A DNA stretch of 64,000 nucleotides from positions 62,001 to 126,000 of the forward strand of contig JAJDEO010000054.1 of NCBI GenBank assembly GCA_029259745.1, in the 5' to 3' direction. Source of the DNA: Planctomycetota bacterium. GTDB taxonomy: Bacteria > Planctomycetota > B15-G4. Shown piece by piece: positions 44,280-54,090 of this stretch (the stretch's first letter is position 1; every line of letters begins with the position of its first letter). The translations under genes and the position numbers were made by a program. The notes under the pieces were generated by a model, which worked only from the letters and a program-made list of their open reading frames with translations, ran no database searches and was not told the origin of the DNA.

Positions 44280-45530
44280 TCACGTCGTGCGCCCCGCTCG
44301 GACGAGACGCGACAGCGGGCGCCACGTCAGCGCGATCACCGTCAACTCGGCGAGTCCCGCGATCACGAACGCCCACGTGTAGCCGGCCTCCCACCCCGAG
44401 GACGCTGCAACCGTCTCGCTCACGGCGCCGCCCACGAGCGGCCCGGCGATGAAGCCCAGCGACCCGGCGGCGTTGAACCCTCCCATCGCAGCACCGCGCG
44501 CCTCGTCCCCGGCAACCTCACTCGCCATCACGAGCGACGGGACGAACATCACGGCCGACGCCACGCCGAGCGCGAGCATCAAGACCCCGAGCGACGACGC
44601 CGGCCAGGCTCCCACCAGCATCACGCCGACGCCGTAAATCGCGCTGCCGCCGATCATCATCGCGCGTCGGGAGCGGCGTTCGGACAAACGACCGAAGGGA
44701 TAGGACAGCAGCGAGAACGGGATCAGGAACATCGCCAAGAGTCCGCCGATCGCGGCAGAGTCGAGGTCGTGGATGCGCTTTGCAAACAGCGAGAAGGTCG
44801 TCGTGAAGAAGCCGACCGTGAAGCGGTCGACGAAGGCGAAGGCGAGCGGAACGACGAGTGCCGGGCGCTCTCGGATGATCGCGAGCAGCGAGCCGATCCC
44901 CGACGACGTACGGCGCGCTGCGCGTCCCTTCTCGACGACGAGGAAGGTCGCGAGCACCGCGGCCGTGACGAGCACTGCCGAGCCGATGACGAGCGGACGC
45001 TGCGGATCGTCGCGACCGAGAATGCCCCCGAGTGGCGCGCCGAGCGCCACGCCGAGCGTGATCCCCCCGCCGACCATGCCCATGATGCGCCCGCGCTTGC
45101 CCGGCGGCGCCCCGCTGGCCGCGACGGCGAGCACGAGCGACAACGCCGTGATGTTGGCACAGCCCTCGACGAACCGAATCGCCATGAACGTCCCGAAGGA
45201 GACGTCGAGGGTGAGCGCAAAGAAGCACAGCGCGTCGAGGAGGATCGCCGCAACGACGAGACTGCGCACGCGGCCGAGTCGGTCGGCGAGTGCGCCGGCA
45301 AAGGGTGCGGCGAGCACCGCGCCGATCATGTTCACGGACATGAACCACGACGTCGCGAACTCGGAGACGTCGAAGCGTTCGAAGACGAGCCCGCGCAGCA
45401 CGGCCACGGGCAACGTGTTCGGGACGATCGTCAGCAGCGCGACGAGCGCGAGCCCGGCACCTTCACGCGCCGTGAGGACCGCGGGCTGCGGCATCGGTGA
45501 CAGCGACGTCTCTGTGGTCCGGGCGGGCAT
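44280..45530 (-). CDS. Major facilitator superfamily transporter
   Basis: 416 residues from ATG at 45530. A GTG at 45578 and an ATG at 45494 are alternatives, the last giving MPQPAVLTAREGAG directly before helix 1. Twelve hydrophobic segments are visible. The MFS loop 2-3 motif is GALADRLGRVRSLV, and its repeat between helices 8 and 9 is FGRLSERRSRRAMM. The drug-efflux-like GGGITLGVALGAPLGG lies in helix 5. The substrate is unknown. It converges with the glycosyltransferase fusion of the arsenic cluster (29 bases between stops), so arsenical export is possible but equally it may belong to the TPR gene upstream on its own strand. Confidence 0.85.
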   Translation of the reverse strand: MPARTTETSLSPMPQPAVLTAREGAGLALVALLTIVPNTLPVAVLRGLVFERFDVSEFATSWFMSVNMIGAVLAAPFAGALADRLGRVRSLVVAAILLDALCFFALTLDVSFGTFMAIRFVEGCANITALSLVLAVAASGAPPGKRGRIMGMVGGGITLGVALGAPLGGILGRDDPQRPLVIGSAVLVTAAVLATFLVVEKGRAARRTSSGIGSLLAIIRERPALVVPLAFAFVDRFTVGFFTTTFSLFAKRIHDLDSAAIGGLLAMFLIPFSLLSYPFGRLSERRSRRAMMIGGSAIYGVGVMLVGAWPASSLGVLMLALGVASAVMFVPSLVMASEVAGDEARGAAMGGFNAAGSLGFIAGPLVGGAVSETVAASSGWEAGYTWAFVIAGLAELTVIALTWRPLSRLVRAGRTT

Positions 45531-45581
45531 CGCCGAGCGGAATAGCACACTGCGTGCGACGTGCGCCAGCGATCGCACCCA

Positions 45582-46718
45582 TCAGCGCGACGCGAGTTCT
45601 TCCTTGCGCGCTTGGTAGGCCTCGAGCACGACCTTCGCCTCGGCGTGTTCGCCCCGCAGACGCAAGGCCCGCGAGAGCATGTACTGCGCCTTGAGATGGT
45701 TGGGACGGGCGGCAAGCAGCGATCGCAGATGGCGCTCGGCCGACTCGGGTTCGCGCAGCGTGAGGTCGACCTCGGCACGCACGAGCTGGGCCTCGATGTG
45801 GTCGGGACGTTCGGTGAGGACGGCGTCGAGCATCGCTGCGGCCTCGTCGAAGGTGCCCCCGCGGAGGTGGCAACGCGCCAGACCGATGCGCGCGTCGATG
45901 TCGCCGGGACGCGCTGCCAGCACCTGGTCGAAGCACTCGCGAGCGACGTCGAGACGATCCATCGAGCGGCAGACCTCGCCGTGCATCGACGTGAGCGCGA
46001 GACGTTCATCGGTGTCGGCATCGTCCCGCTCGAGCCCCGCGAGGACGATCTCCTCGGCGCGCTCGTTGCGGTTGAAACGGACGAGCGCGCGGGCGAGGTC
46101 GATGCGTACGTCGACTCGGCTGTCGTCGAGCTGCAGCGCGCGCTCGAGCCGCGGGACGGCCCGTTCGACGCGATCGACGTCCTCGAGCTCGCGCCGCCCG
46201 CGCTCGTGCAGAAGGTCGATCTCCACGTCGCGCCGCAACACGTCCGACATGGTGCTCGGGATCTCGTCGAAGGCCTGCGCCGCCTCGGCATCTCGCCCCA
46301 GCTGCACGAGCATCCGCACACGGAGCGCGTGTAGGTCGACGTGCTTGGGCGCCGTCTCGAGGCTTCGTTCGACCCCGGCGAGGACATCCGGAGTTGCTCC
46401 GCCGAGTGCGGCGAGTCGCAGCGACGCGATGACCAACGGCAAGGCCGCGCCGCGCTGCTCCGATGTCAGATCGTGCGCCGAACGCTGCGCGTCCTCGAGG
46501 CGACCGGCATCGAGCAACGCTTGGATCGTCTCGCCGAGAACACGCGGGTCGCGCGGCGCCGAGGCTTGCTCGAGGACGACGAGCGCCGCCTCGGGGTGGC
46601 CGTTGCGGCGCAACTCGCGGGCTGCCTTGGCGGCCTTCGCCGGATCACCTGCAGCGTGCGCCCAGGACGACAGGGCGAGCACGACGAGGAGCGCGAGCCC
46701 CGACAGTCGGGCACTCAT
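45582..46718 (-). CDS. Exported tetratricopeptide repeat protein
   Basis: 378 residues with a signal peptide (LALLVVLALSSWAHA). The mature part consists of about eight TPR-like helix pairs, for example PEAALVVLEQASAPRDP, AEAAQAFDEIPSTM, DVARECFDQVLAARPGD and DEAAAMLDAVLTERPDH. TPRs mediate protein contacts. The start overlaps the stop of the ASPIC/UnbV gene by four bases (46715-46718), so the two proteins are translationally coupled and probably interact outside the cytoplasm. Pairing of TPR proteins with ASPIC/UnbV proteins is frequent in planctomycetes. Confidence 0.87.
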   Translation of the reverse strand: MSARLSGLALLVVLALSSWAHAAGDPAKAAKAARELRRNGHPEAALVVLEQASAPRDPRVLGETIQALLDAGRLEDAQRSAHDLTSEQRGAALPLVIASLRLAALGGATPDVLAGVERSLETAPKHVDLHALRVRMLVQLGRDAEAAQAFDEIPSTMSDVLRRDVEIDLLHERGRRELEDVDRVERAVPRLERALQLDDSRVDVRIDLARALVRFNRNERAEEIVLAGLERDDADTDERLALTSMHGEVCRSMDRLDVARECFDQVLAARPGDIDARIGLARCHLRGGTFDEAAAMLDAVLTERPDHIEAQLVRAEVDLTLREPESAERHLRSLLAARPNHLKAQYMLSRALRLRGEHAEAKVVLEAYQARKEELASR

Positions 46719-48535
46719 GGCTGCGCCTCGCCCTCGCCGCGCACCAGCGTCAGCACCTTGCCCGGTTCGAGATCGTCGAAGACTTCGACGAGGCCGTCGC
46801 GCCAGCGCACGCGCGCGCTCAGCGTGTCGTCCGCGTGCAGTTCGCCGAGACCGAAGTGCAACGCGCTCGGTTCGGCGCAGAGGAACGACGACCCGCAGCG
46901 CACCTCGGCACTCCGCGTCGCGTCGCCGACCGTCAGCTCGACGCGCGCGCCGACCGCGATCGCCAGCGGGCGCAACCCGACGACCGACCAGGCTCCCGAC
47001 GCCCGACCATCGTTGCGCAGCAGCGTCGGCGGCCCGTCGAGGTTCACGACGAGCACGTCGACGTCGCCGTCGCCGTCGATGTCGCCGGCGACCGAACCAC
47101 GCGACGAAGCCTCGACGACGAAGCCCGGCCCGGCCGCCTCATCGATCGGGCGAAAACGTCCACGCGCGACCTGCTCGAACATCCGATTGCGCTGAGCGAA
47201 GCTCGTCTTCGTGATCTCGCATCCGTCGACGTGCGGGTAGACATGGCCGTTCGCGACGAAGAGATCGCGGTCGCCATCGAGATCGGCGTCGAAGAGATTC
47301 GTGCCCCACCCGAGATCGAAAAACGACGGGCGCCCGATTCCGCTGCGCTGTCCTTCGTCGAAGAACAGCATGCCCATGTCGGAGTCGCTCTCGTTCTTGA
47401 AGAGGGCGTTGGCCTCCTGACTGAAGTTCGTCATCACGAGGTCGTCGCGACCATCGTCGTCGATGTCGGCCACGGCCACACCCATCGCGGCCTGCTCCTT
47501 GCCCGTGTCCGAGAGGGCGACACCGGCGAGCAGGCCCTGCTCCTCGAACGTCGGCGCGCCGCCGGGCTTCGTCGTGTTCGTCCAGAGCGCGTTGGGAACG
47601 GAATCGTTGGCGACGAAGAGGTCGGGGTCGCCGTCGCCGTCGAAGTCGGAGAAGACGGGCTGGAAGGCGTAGGCGCGCTCGGCGTCCGCGAAGCCGAGCT
47701 CGTCCGTCATGTCCGTGAAGTGACCGTCGCCGTCGTTGAGGTAGAAGCGATCGGCCTGGGCCTCGAGCCCCGCCGGGCCGCAGGGCACTTCGCAGCCGAC
47801 CCAGCGGCACAGTTGTCCGCCACCGATGCGTTCGTGCTCGAGGTCGTGGGCGAGGTAGTTCGCGACGTAGGCATCGAGGTCGCCGTCCCCGTCGACGTCG
47901 GCGAAGGCCGCCGCCATCGACCAGTGCTCGGCGGCGCCCGCGAGACCGTTGCCGTTCGGCGCGCGTGTGAAAACGCCCTTGCCATCGTTGAGCAGCAGCT
48001 CGTTGAACCCGAGGTTGGCGATGAAGAGGTCGACGTCGTCGTCGCCGTCGACGTCGGCCGCCGTCACGCCGAAGCCGAAGCCCTTGCCGACGTCGCCCTT
48101 CGTCGCGCGCGCGAAGCGTCCGGCTCCGTCGTTGAGGTACAGCGCATCGCCGGCGACGTCGGAGCCGTCGATGGGACGCCCGTCCTCATCGACCGTGCCG
48201 CCCTGCACGAAGTAGACATCGAGGTCGCCATCACCATCGACGTCGATCAACCCGAGACCCGGACCCACGCATTCGATCATCCAGCGCTTCGCCGTGCCGA
48301 CGCCGCCCGACCGGTGCGCCCAGTCGAGCCCCGACGCGGAGGCCGGCACGTCGACGAAGTGCATCGGCACGTCGTCGAGACACGCCGCGGCCGTGTGCCA
48401 TGATGCCGCGAGCAGTGCGCACACCCTGACCACCGACGACAGTCCATCGCCGAGATTGCCGGCACGCAATGCCGACAGCCTGTCCTGGTTTGCAGAGATC
48501 TGCACACAATGCCCGTCTACCATCGCCGGTGGCAT
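46715..48535 (-). CDS. Secreted ASPIC/UnbV protein with FG-GAP propeller
   Basis: 606 residues from ATG at 48535. A GTG at 48433 begins a better signal-like sequence (VVRVCALLAASWHTAAA), so the true start may be there. The mature N-terminus is FVDVPASASGLDW, followed by FG-GAP repeats with DVDGDGDLDVYF-type calcium loops at about seven places. The C-terminal 110 residues are an ASPIC/UnbV domain: AIAVGARVELTVGDATRSAEVRCGSSFLCAEP, HFGLGELHADDTL and RVRWRDGLVEVFDDLEPGKV. This matches the CRTAC/UnbV-type extracellular proteins. It is the first gene of a pair with the TPR gene. Confidence 0.88.
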   Translation of the reverse strand: MPPAMVDGHCVQISANQDRLSALRAGNLGDGLSSVVRVCALLAASWHTAAACLDDVPMHFVDVPASASGLDWAHRSGGVGTAKRWMIECVGPGLGLIDVDGDGDLDVYFVQGGTVDEDGRPIDGSDVAGDALYLNDGAGRFARATKGDVGKGFGFGVTAADVDGDDDVDLFIANLGFNELLLNDGKGVFTRAPNGNGLAGAAEHWSMAAAFADVDGDGDLDAYVANYLAHDLEHERIGGGQLCRWVGCEVPCGPAGLEAQADRFYLNDGDGHFTDMTDELGFADAERAYAFQPVFSDFDGDGDPDLFVANDSVPNALWTNTTKPGGAPTFEEQGLLAGVALSDTGKEQAAMGVAVADIDDDGRDDLVMTNFSQEANALFKNESDSDMGMLFFDEGQRSGIGRPSFFDLGWGTNLFDADLDGDRDLFVANGHVYPHVDGCEITKTSFAQRNRMFEQVARGRFRPIDEAAGPGFVVEASSRGSVAGDIDGDGDVDVLVVNLDGPPTLLRNDGRASGAWSVVGLRPLAIAVGARVELTVGDATRSAEVRCGSSFLCAEPSALHFGLGELHADDTLSARVRWRDGLVEVFDDLEPGKVLTLVRGEGEAQP

Positions 48536-48629
48536 GCACGCCCACGCGCAGCCCCGCGACGGATCCGAACCGAGAGTCTAACCCCATGCACGAAGTCTCG
48601 ACAGTCCGCGCCCGTGGCGTGAATCTCCG

Positions 48630-49550
48630 ATGACGGCCGAGGCCCCCCATCCCGGCGTCTACCGCCATCCGCCCCTTGCCGCGTACGAGCTCATCGACAG
48701 CGGACACGGCGAGAAGCTGGAGCGCGTCGGCGAGATCGTCCTACGCCGCCCCGACCCCCAGGCGATGTGGCGTCCCACGCTCGGCGAGGACGACTGGCAG
48801 CAGTGCCACTGGCGCTTCGAGCGGGAGTCGGATCGCGGCGGACGTTGGGCGCGTGGGCGCGCCGCGAACACGGCGCCGCCCGAAGCGTGGGTGATCGAGC
48901 ACGGCGCGGCGCGCTTCGAGATCCGCCCGACGCCGTTCAAGCACATCGGACTCTTTCCCGAGCAGTCCGCGAACTGGGAGTGGACGGCCGAGCGCGTCGC
49001 GGCGTTGAAGACTGCGGGTGACGAACGTCCCGCGCTGCTGAACCTCTTCGCGTACACGGGCGCGGCGACGGTGATGGCCTCACTCGCGGGTGCATTCGTG
49101 ACGCATGTCGACGCCAGCAAGCCGGCGCTGCGTTGGGCACGTCGCAACGCCGAGCTGTCCGACCTCGCACCCGACGCCGTGCGCTGGATCGAGGACGACG
49201 CGCGCGCGTTCGTCGCGCGTGAGGCGCGCCGCGGCCGTCGCTACCGCGGCATCCTGCTCGATCCCCCGCCCTACGGTCGCGGGCCGAAGGGCGAGAAGTG
49301 GGAGTTCGAGCAGCATGTGCCCGAGCTGCTCGAACTCTGCGGCCAGATCCTCGACGACGGCCCGGCCTTCCTCATCCTCTCCTGTTACGCCGTCGGCACG
49401 ACGCCACTAGCCTTCGAAACGCTGCTCGAAGACATTGGGGACGGACACGTCACGGCCGGCGAGCTCGCCTTGCCGCAAACCGCGTCACCCAACCCCGAAC
49501 GTTCCCGCCGACTTCCCGCCGGGCTGTGCGGACGTTGGATGCGGGGCTGA
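48630..49550 (+). CDS. Class I SAM-dependent methyltransferase, RlmI/RlmK-like
   Basis: 306 residues. The SAM-binding core is clear: LNLFAYTGAATVMASLAG (motif I, about 136-153), VDASKPALRWARRNAELSDL, IEDDARAFVARE, and the catalytic-type ILLDPPPYGRGPKGEKWEF. The same order occurs in 23S rRNA 5-methylcytosine and 7-methylguanine methyltransferases of the RlmI/RlmK group. The N-terminus lacks the full PUA domain of RlmI and is shorter and Arg-rich. RNA methylation is therefore inferred from family similarity only. It stands alone between divergent and same-strand secreted protein genes. Confidence 0.8.
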   Translation: MTAEAPHPGVYRHPPLAAYELIDSGHGEKLERVGEIVLRRPDPQAMWRPTLGEDDWQQCHWRFERESDRGGRWARGRAANTAPPEAWVIEHGAARFEIRPTPFKHIGLFPEQSANWEWTAERVAALKTAGDERPALLNLFAYTGAATVMASLAGAFVTHVDASKPALRWARRNAELSDLAPDAVRWIEDDARAFVAREARRGRRYRGILLDPPPYGRGPKGEKWEFEQHVPELLELCGQILDDGPAFLILSCYAVGTTPLAFETLLEDIGDGHVTAGELALPQTASPNPERSRRLPAGLCGRWMRG

Positions 49551-49669
49551 TCCGCACCCGCTGCGATTTTCCTGAAACTCTAGAGGTAACTGTGACGCCC
49601 CACATTCCGCCCCAGGTCGTACGCACTCGGCCGCTCACCCACCTCACACTTCTCCCTCCGGAGCGCTCC

Positions 49670-51454
49670 ATGTCGCGCCTCGCCGTCCTCGCCCTCATAA
49701 CTGCGTCCCTGTGTTGTCCGACGGCCCTCGGGCAATCGATCCCCGAAGGCACGACGGCCTTCGAGCACGGCGGCGATTGGACGGCGGCCTCACAGACCGC
49801 TGTCTTCAGTGACACCTCCACACTCGACCTCGACGGCACCCTGCTCCCCGACCTGGTGCTCAAGGTGGGCGTTTCGATCGCCGTCATGCATGACGTCGGC
49901 AAGATCATCGCCCGCAGCACGCCCGTGTCGTCGTGCTGGGACTTCGACGTCATCCCGGCGTTCGGGAGCCAGCCGCCGTCGATCGTGTATGTCGACGCCG
50001 ACGGCCTCCACACGACGTCGATCGTCGATGGCCCGCCGCGCGCCTGGCAATCGACGCCTCTGCTCCTGACGCCGCTCGGCTCGGGAAGCCTCGTGCAGGT
50101 GGCCGACATCGACCACGACGGCGACATGGACGTCGTCGGCTTCAACGCCACGCTCAACGCCTTCCACACGTTCATCTGGAACGGCTCGTCGTACGTCCTC
50201 TTCGGCTCGCCCTTGACGGTTCCCGTGGCCGTCGAAGCCTTCGAGCTGTTCGACCGCGTCGGCAACGGATCGGCGCTGCTCGAGCTTGCCGCGGCGTCGG
50301 CGGACTCGTTCACGGTGCTCACGCTCGGAGGATCGGTGACGGCAACACGCGGCGGACCCCAGTACACGACCGACGATCTCTGCATCGTGCGCCACGGCGA
50401 CACCGACGCCGAATGGGCCGCATGGCTCTACACACAGGACGCAGGCACGACGAACGAGGTCCAGCGCATCGCATTTGGTCAGTCGACGATCGGCACCGGA
50501 TACACCGTGCCGGCCGCAGCGAAGGCCGCGAAGCTCGACGCCGGTGACATGACCGGCGACGGGCGCGACGACATCGTCCTGAACATCGCCGAGACCTTCG
50601 AAGTCGGACTCGCCACGAACACCGGAACGACGAGCCCGTCACTCTCGATGAGCACCGACATGCGCATCGACCCGATCCCGCATCACTCCAACGACCCTGC
50701 GGACGCCAACCCTCTCAACGGTGCCGTTCCCAACATCGCGGCAGACCTCGACAGTGATGGCGACAAGGACGTTGCCTTGCCGTATGAGATCGACAACCTC
50801 GTGGCCACGCCGAAGGACATCTACATCCGCCGTTCGGGCCTCATCGACGAGACGACGATGCAGCCGACACTCACCGGTCCGAACGGCCCCGAGCTGGAAC
50901 TCCACGGGCACTCCGCAGACACGTCGGATCTCGTGATCCACGTCGCCGCGCCCGCGACGATGCCGACCGCCCCGGGAGGCAGCCTCCCCTACATCGAACT
51001 CACGTGCTGGAAACAGGACACGATCAACGACACGATTCCCTCGGCTCCGCACTCCGGCCCGCACTACCTTCCCCTCGTAGCGGGCACGCCGTCCTACACC
51101 TTCACGATCGACCTCGGCGAATACGGGACGACCTTCGACTCGATCTGGTTCTGGACGCAACGCATCGTCTCGGCCGACGACGACACCGAAGGCACGATCC
51201 TCGCTGTCCACCCGGCTTCGAACCACGCCTTCGCCTCGTACCTCGTCGGGACGCCCGAAGGCGACGCCCTTGCGGCCTACCTCGTCGAGATCCAGACCGG
51301 CCCGCCGATTCCCGTCACGATCACGCCGATCTTCACCGGAGGTGGTGGCACGGGTGGTGGCGGCCTGCCGCTCGAGTGCATTGGACCGCATGACGATGAC
51401 GACATCCCGCGGCCCCCGACCGGCACCGGCGGGACAACCGGCGGCGGCGGCTGA
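49670..51454 (+). CDS. Secreted VCBS-like protein of unknown function
   Basis: 594 residues from ATG at 49670 (MSRLAVLALITASLCCPTALGQ, signal peptide). The frame extends upstream inside the methyltransferase gene, but that part is shadow. Weak FG-GAP/VCBS repeats are visible: LDLDGTLLPDLVLKV, DIDHDGDMDVVGF, DMTGDGRDDIVLN and DLDSDGDKDVALP. The last 200 residues are beta-rich, and the C-terminus is a Gly/Thr low-complexity tail (GGGGTGGGG, TGTGGTTGGGG) that also contains a His/Asp run. It converges with the CHAT gene (2 bases between stops). The role outside the cell is unknown. Confidence 0.75.
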   Translation: MSRLAVLALITASLCCPTALGQSIPEGTTAFEHGGDWTAASQTAVFSDTSTLDLDGTLLPDLVLKVGVSIAVMHDVGKIIARSTPVSSCWDFDVIPAFGSQPPSIVYVDADGLHTTSIVDGPPRAWQSTPLLLTPLGSGSLVQVADIDHDGDMDVVGFNATLNAFHTFIWNGSSYVLFGSPLTVPVAVEAFELFDRVGNGSALLELAAASADSFTVLTLGGSVTATRGGPQYTTDDLCIVRHGDTDAEWAAWLYTQDAGTTNEVQRIAFGQSTIGTGYTVPAAAKAAKLDAGDMTGDGRDDIVLNIAETFEVGLATNTGTTSPSLSMSTDMRIDPIPHHSNDPADANPLNGAVPNIAADLDSDGDKDVALPYEIDNLVATPKDIYIRRSGLIDETTMQPTLTGPNGPELELHGHSADTSDLVIHVAAPATMPTAPGGSLPYIELTCWKQDTINDTIPSAPHSGPHYLPLVAGTPSYTFTIDLGEYGTTFDSIWFWTQRIVSADDDTEGTILAVHPASNHAFASYLVGTPEGDALAAYLVEIQTGPPIPVTITPIFTGGGGTGGGGLPLECIGPHDDDDIPRPPTGTGGTTGGGG

Positions 51455-51456
51455 AC

Positions 51457-54090
51457 TCAGCGGCGACGCCAGACGTAAGCTGCAAACACGAGGACGCTGA
51501 ACACGCCGATCAGCCCCCAAAGGATCGAGCCCGAGTGCACCACGCGCTCGGGCTCGATCTCCTTCGGCACCGGCACGTGCCCGAGACCGTGGACGTCGAG
51601 CAGACACGTGAAGTACGGGTCGTCGAAGCCGGCCGCAGCGACCGCGACGCGCGCGCGGCGCAACGCCTCAGCCGGCGCAACACCTGCGAGCACTTCGTCG
51701 ACGAACGCGGCCGCGAGTTTTCGCGTGGCGTCGTAGGAGACGTTCGCCGTCGACTCGACGACGCAGTGCGCACCGGCCTCGAGGAGCGCGCCGCCGAGCG
51801 TCGCGGCACCTGCGTCTCCAGAGCGTCGCGGACCGCGCGCCGTCGCACACACTCCGAGGAAGGCGATCGGAGGCGCGGAGATCGCCCGAAGCACTGGCGA
51901 GAAAACCCGTCCGTCGTGCTGCGGCGTCGGTGACAGCAAGACGCCAGCCGGCACGGGCTGTGCAGCGTCGCGCACACCGTGAGCGATGACGACGAGCAGC
52001 GACGCGGCACGCGCGTCCAGTGTGTCGAAGGCATCGACGTTGGCCTCAGCGCCCGAAAAAACGCGTGCATCCGGCGCGCGCCCCACCACATCACGTAGTT
52101 CCTCGTCAGTCATTGCGAGCGGCAAGACGTCGACGTCCGCGCCGTGCGTCGGCGAGGCGATGACAACCAGCCCACTCGTCGCGGCCTTCGCGCGACTTGC
52201 GAATGCGTTGGCGAGCGGCATCGAGAACGGTGAGTGCGTTGCCAACGCAAGGCCGAGCGATGTTGCGCCCCATGGCAACGCAGCGATCGGTGTTCCGGCG
52301 ATGAACTCAGCGCCCACGAAAGAGACCGAAGTCCAGGTGCGCACGCGCTCGCCGACCGCACCGGGGAAGAGCGCGTCGCGGAGTTCAGCTCCGAGGCTCT
52401 CGAGCCGACGCGTGCGGAGCTCGCCCCTTGCGCCGCCCGGTGCCGTCTCGAGTTCCTGCTGCCAGTCGGTCGCGAGCTTGCGCAGGTTCTGGCCCGACGT
52501 CGTCGATTCCGAGACGCACCCCGTGACGTCCACCGCGAATACCGTTGAATCGAGCGGTCCGACAACGAGGACAAGCGCCCCGCCGTCGGGCGGGATTCCG
52601 TCGCGCCTGAACTCTTCGAGCGTCCCGCCGTCATGGCCCAGGCCGTGCAACAGCGTGCTCGCCGTCTGCGCGAAGAAGACGTGTTCGAGCGCGCGCTCGT
52701 CACCGTGCTCGGCATCGAGCGCGAACTCGACGGCGCACAGAGTCTGCAGCACGAAGCGCGGGCGAAAGTACGCGAGCAACCCACGACCGCCTTTGATGAT
52801 CGGTGCCGCTCGCCAAAGCTCGACGAGCATCTCGAGAGCCTGGATCAAGTCATCTCGATGCGCCTGGAGTTCGTCCCGCGCAGCGGCGTCGTCGATCGCA
52901 AGGCGGCAGCGAACGGCATCGAGAAACGCCAGCTCGAGGCGCGCCCCCGGCCCGGCCACATCGAACCCCTCGAGTTCGGTGTGGGCGGACGCCAAGGCTG
53001 CGAGGGCCTCGTCGTCGCGGCCGCGCATCCATTCGAGGAACGCCAGGCGCGACCACGCGATGAGGCGCAACTCGGCGTCGCTGGCGTCCGCTCGCGCGAC
53101 GCCAGCGAAGAGCTGCGCCGCACGGTCGACGTCGTCATCCGAACGCCGTTCCAAGAGGAGCGCGAGGGCTGCCGCAAGGCGCGACCTCTGGGCCAGGCCC
53201 GCGTTCTTCTCCATCGCCATCAGCGGCGACTCGATCAACGCCTCGGCCTTTGCGAGCGCTGCACTCGTCTGACGCCCGTAGAGCAACACCTCGGTATCGA
53301 TCAACGCGAGTGCTGCGCGAGTCCAACTCAGATCGTCACCGCCCTTGTAGCGAGCCTCTGCCTCGGCGTGGGCGCGAGCGAGTGGTTCCAGCGCGTGATC
53401 CACGAGGCCGAGGTCGATCCAATACAGCCCCTTCTGCAAGTAGATCTGCGGCACGAGCGACGGCGTGCGCACGGTGTCGATATCGATCGCGTCGAGATAC
53501 TCCAGCGTACGATCGCCGCCCGTCAAGCGCTCGAGGGTCGAGAGCCCCACGAGCACTTCCGGCCGTCGGCTATGTGATTCGCCGAGCACATCGTGAACTT
53601 CGAGGAGCGCAGACCGCGCGGCGCCGTACTCACCGCGTTCGAAGTGCACCTCGTAGCGATGATGTGCGAAGGTCGCCGCGTAGCCGAAGTAGTCGCTGCC
53701 TGCTGCGAGGCTCTCACGCTGGCCGAGTTCGGCGAAGGAGAGGCGGTCATCCGTTCGATCACCCTCCGTCGCAAGAGCCTCGGTGATGTCCAACGCGCCG
53801 GTGGCGAGCGCCCACCGTTCGTGGACTGTGCGCGATTGCCGGGCGTCGAGATCGCGGACGAGCTGCTCGAGTTCAGCGAGCAGGACGGCATCGGTGACGA
53901 GCGACACCTCTCCGCGCCTGATGGCAGCGTGGATCTCTTCGATGCGGTCGATGCCGGACTGCTGTGCGAGCGCAGGCGTCGCTGCGCAGATCAGCGATCC
54001 GAGAAAAAGCAGCGCACGGAGACCGGCGCCCCGAGCGAATCGCCCGTCGGCCCAAAGGCTGCAACGGTCACGAGCACCTCGTCGGGCCAT
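51457..54090 (-). CDS. Exported CHAT-domain (caspase-like) protein with TPR-like repeats
   Basis: 877 residues. ATG at 54090 lies 100 bases inside the preceding gene; it leads to a hydrophobic export signal (LRALLFLGSLICAATPALA) at about 28-42, and no later ATG fits. Helical repeats cover about 45-480. A CHAT peptidase-like domain covers about 500-845, with the expected catalytic His in VIAHGVRD (His704) and Cys in LGVCATA (Cys748), plus GGALLEAGAHCVV. A C-terminal membrane helix (855-874) and YVWRRR follow. It is third in an operon after a sigma factor and an anti-sigma-like protein. The catalytic domain would face outside if the signal and the C-terminal helix are read literally. Confidence 0.85.
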   Translation of the reverse strand: MARRGARDRCSLWADGRFARGAGLRALLFLGSLICAATPALAQQSGIDRIEEIHAAIRRGEVSLVTDAVLLAELEQLVRDLDARQSRTVHERWALATGALDITEALATEGDRTDDRLSFAELGQRESLAAGSDYFGYAATFAHHRYEVHFERGEYGAARSALLEVHDVLGESHSRRPEVLVGLSTLERLTGGDRTLEYLDAIDIDTVRTPSLVPQIYLQKGLYWIDLGLVDHALEPLARAHAEAEARYKGGDDLSWTRAALALIDTEVLLYGRQTSAALAKAEALIESPLMAMEKNAGLAQRSRLAAALALLLERRSDDDVDRAAQLFAGVARADASDAELRLIAWSRLAFLEWMRGRDDEALAALASAHTELEGFDVAGPGARLELAFLDAVRCRLAIDDAAARDELQAHRDDLIQALEMLVELWRAAPIIKGGRGLLAYFRPRFVLQTLCAVEFALDAEHGDERALEHVFFAQTASTLLHGLGHDGGTLEEFRRDGIPPDGGALVLVVGPLDSTVFAVDVTGCVSESTTSGQNLRKLATDWQQELETAPGGARGELRTRRLESLGAELRDALFPGAVGERVRTWTSVSFVGAEFIAGTPIAALPWGATSLGLALATHSPFSMPLANAFASRAKAATSGLVVIASPTHGADVDVLPLAMTDEELRDVVGRAPDARVFSGAEANVDAFDTLDARAASLLVVIAHGVRDAAQPVPAGVLLSPTPQHDGRVFSPVLRAISAPPIAFLGVCATARGPRRSGDAGAATLGGALLEAGAHCVVESTANVSYDATRKLAAAFVDEVLAGVAPAEALRRARVAVAAAGFDDPYFTCLLDVHGLGHVPVPKEIEPERVVHSGSILWGLIGVFSVLVFAAYVWRRR

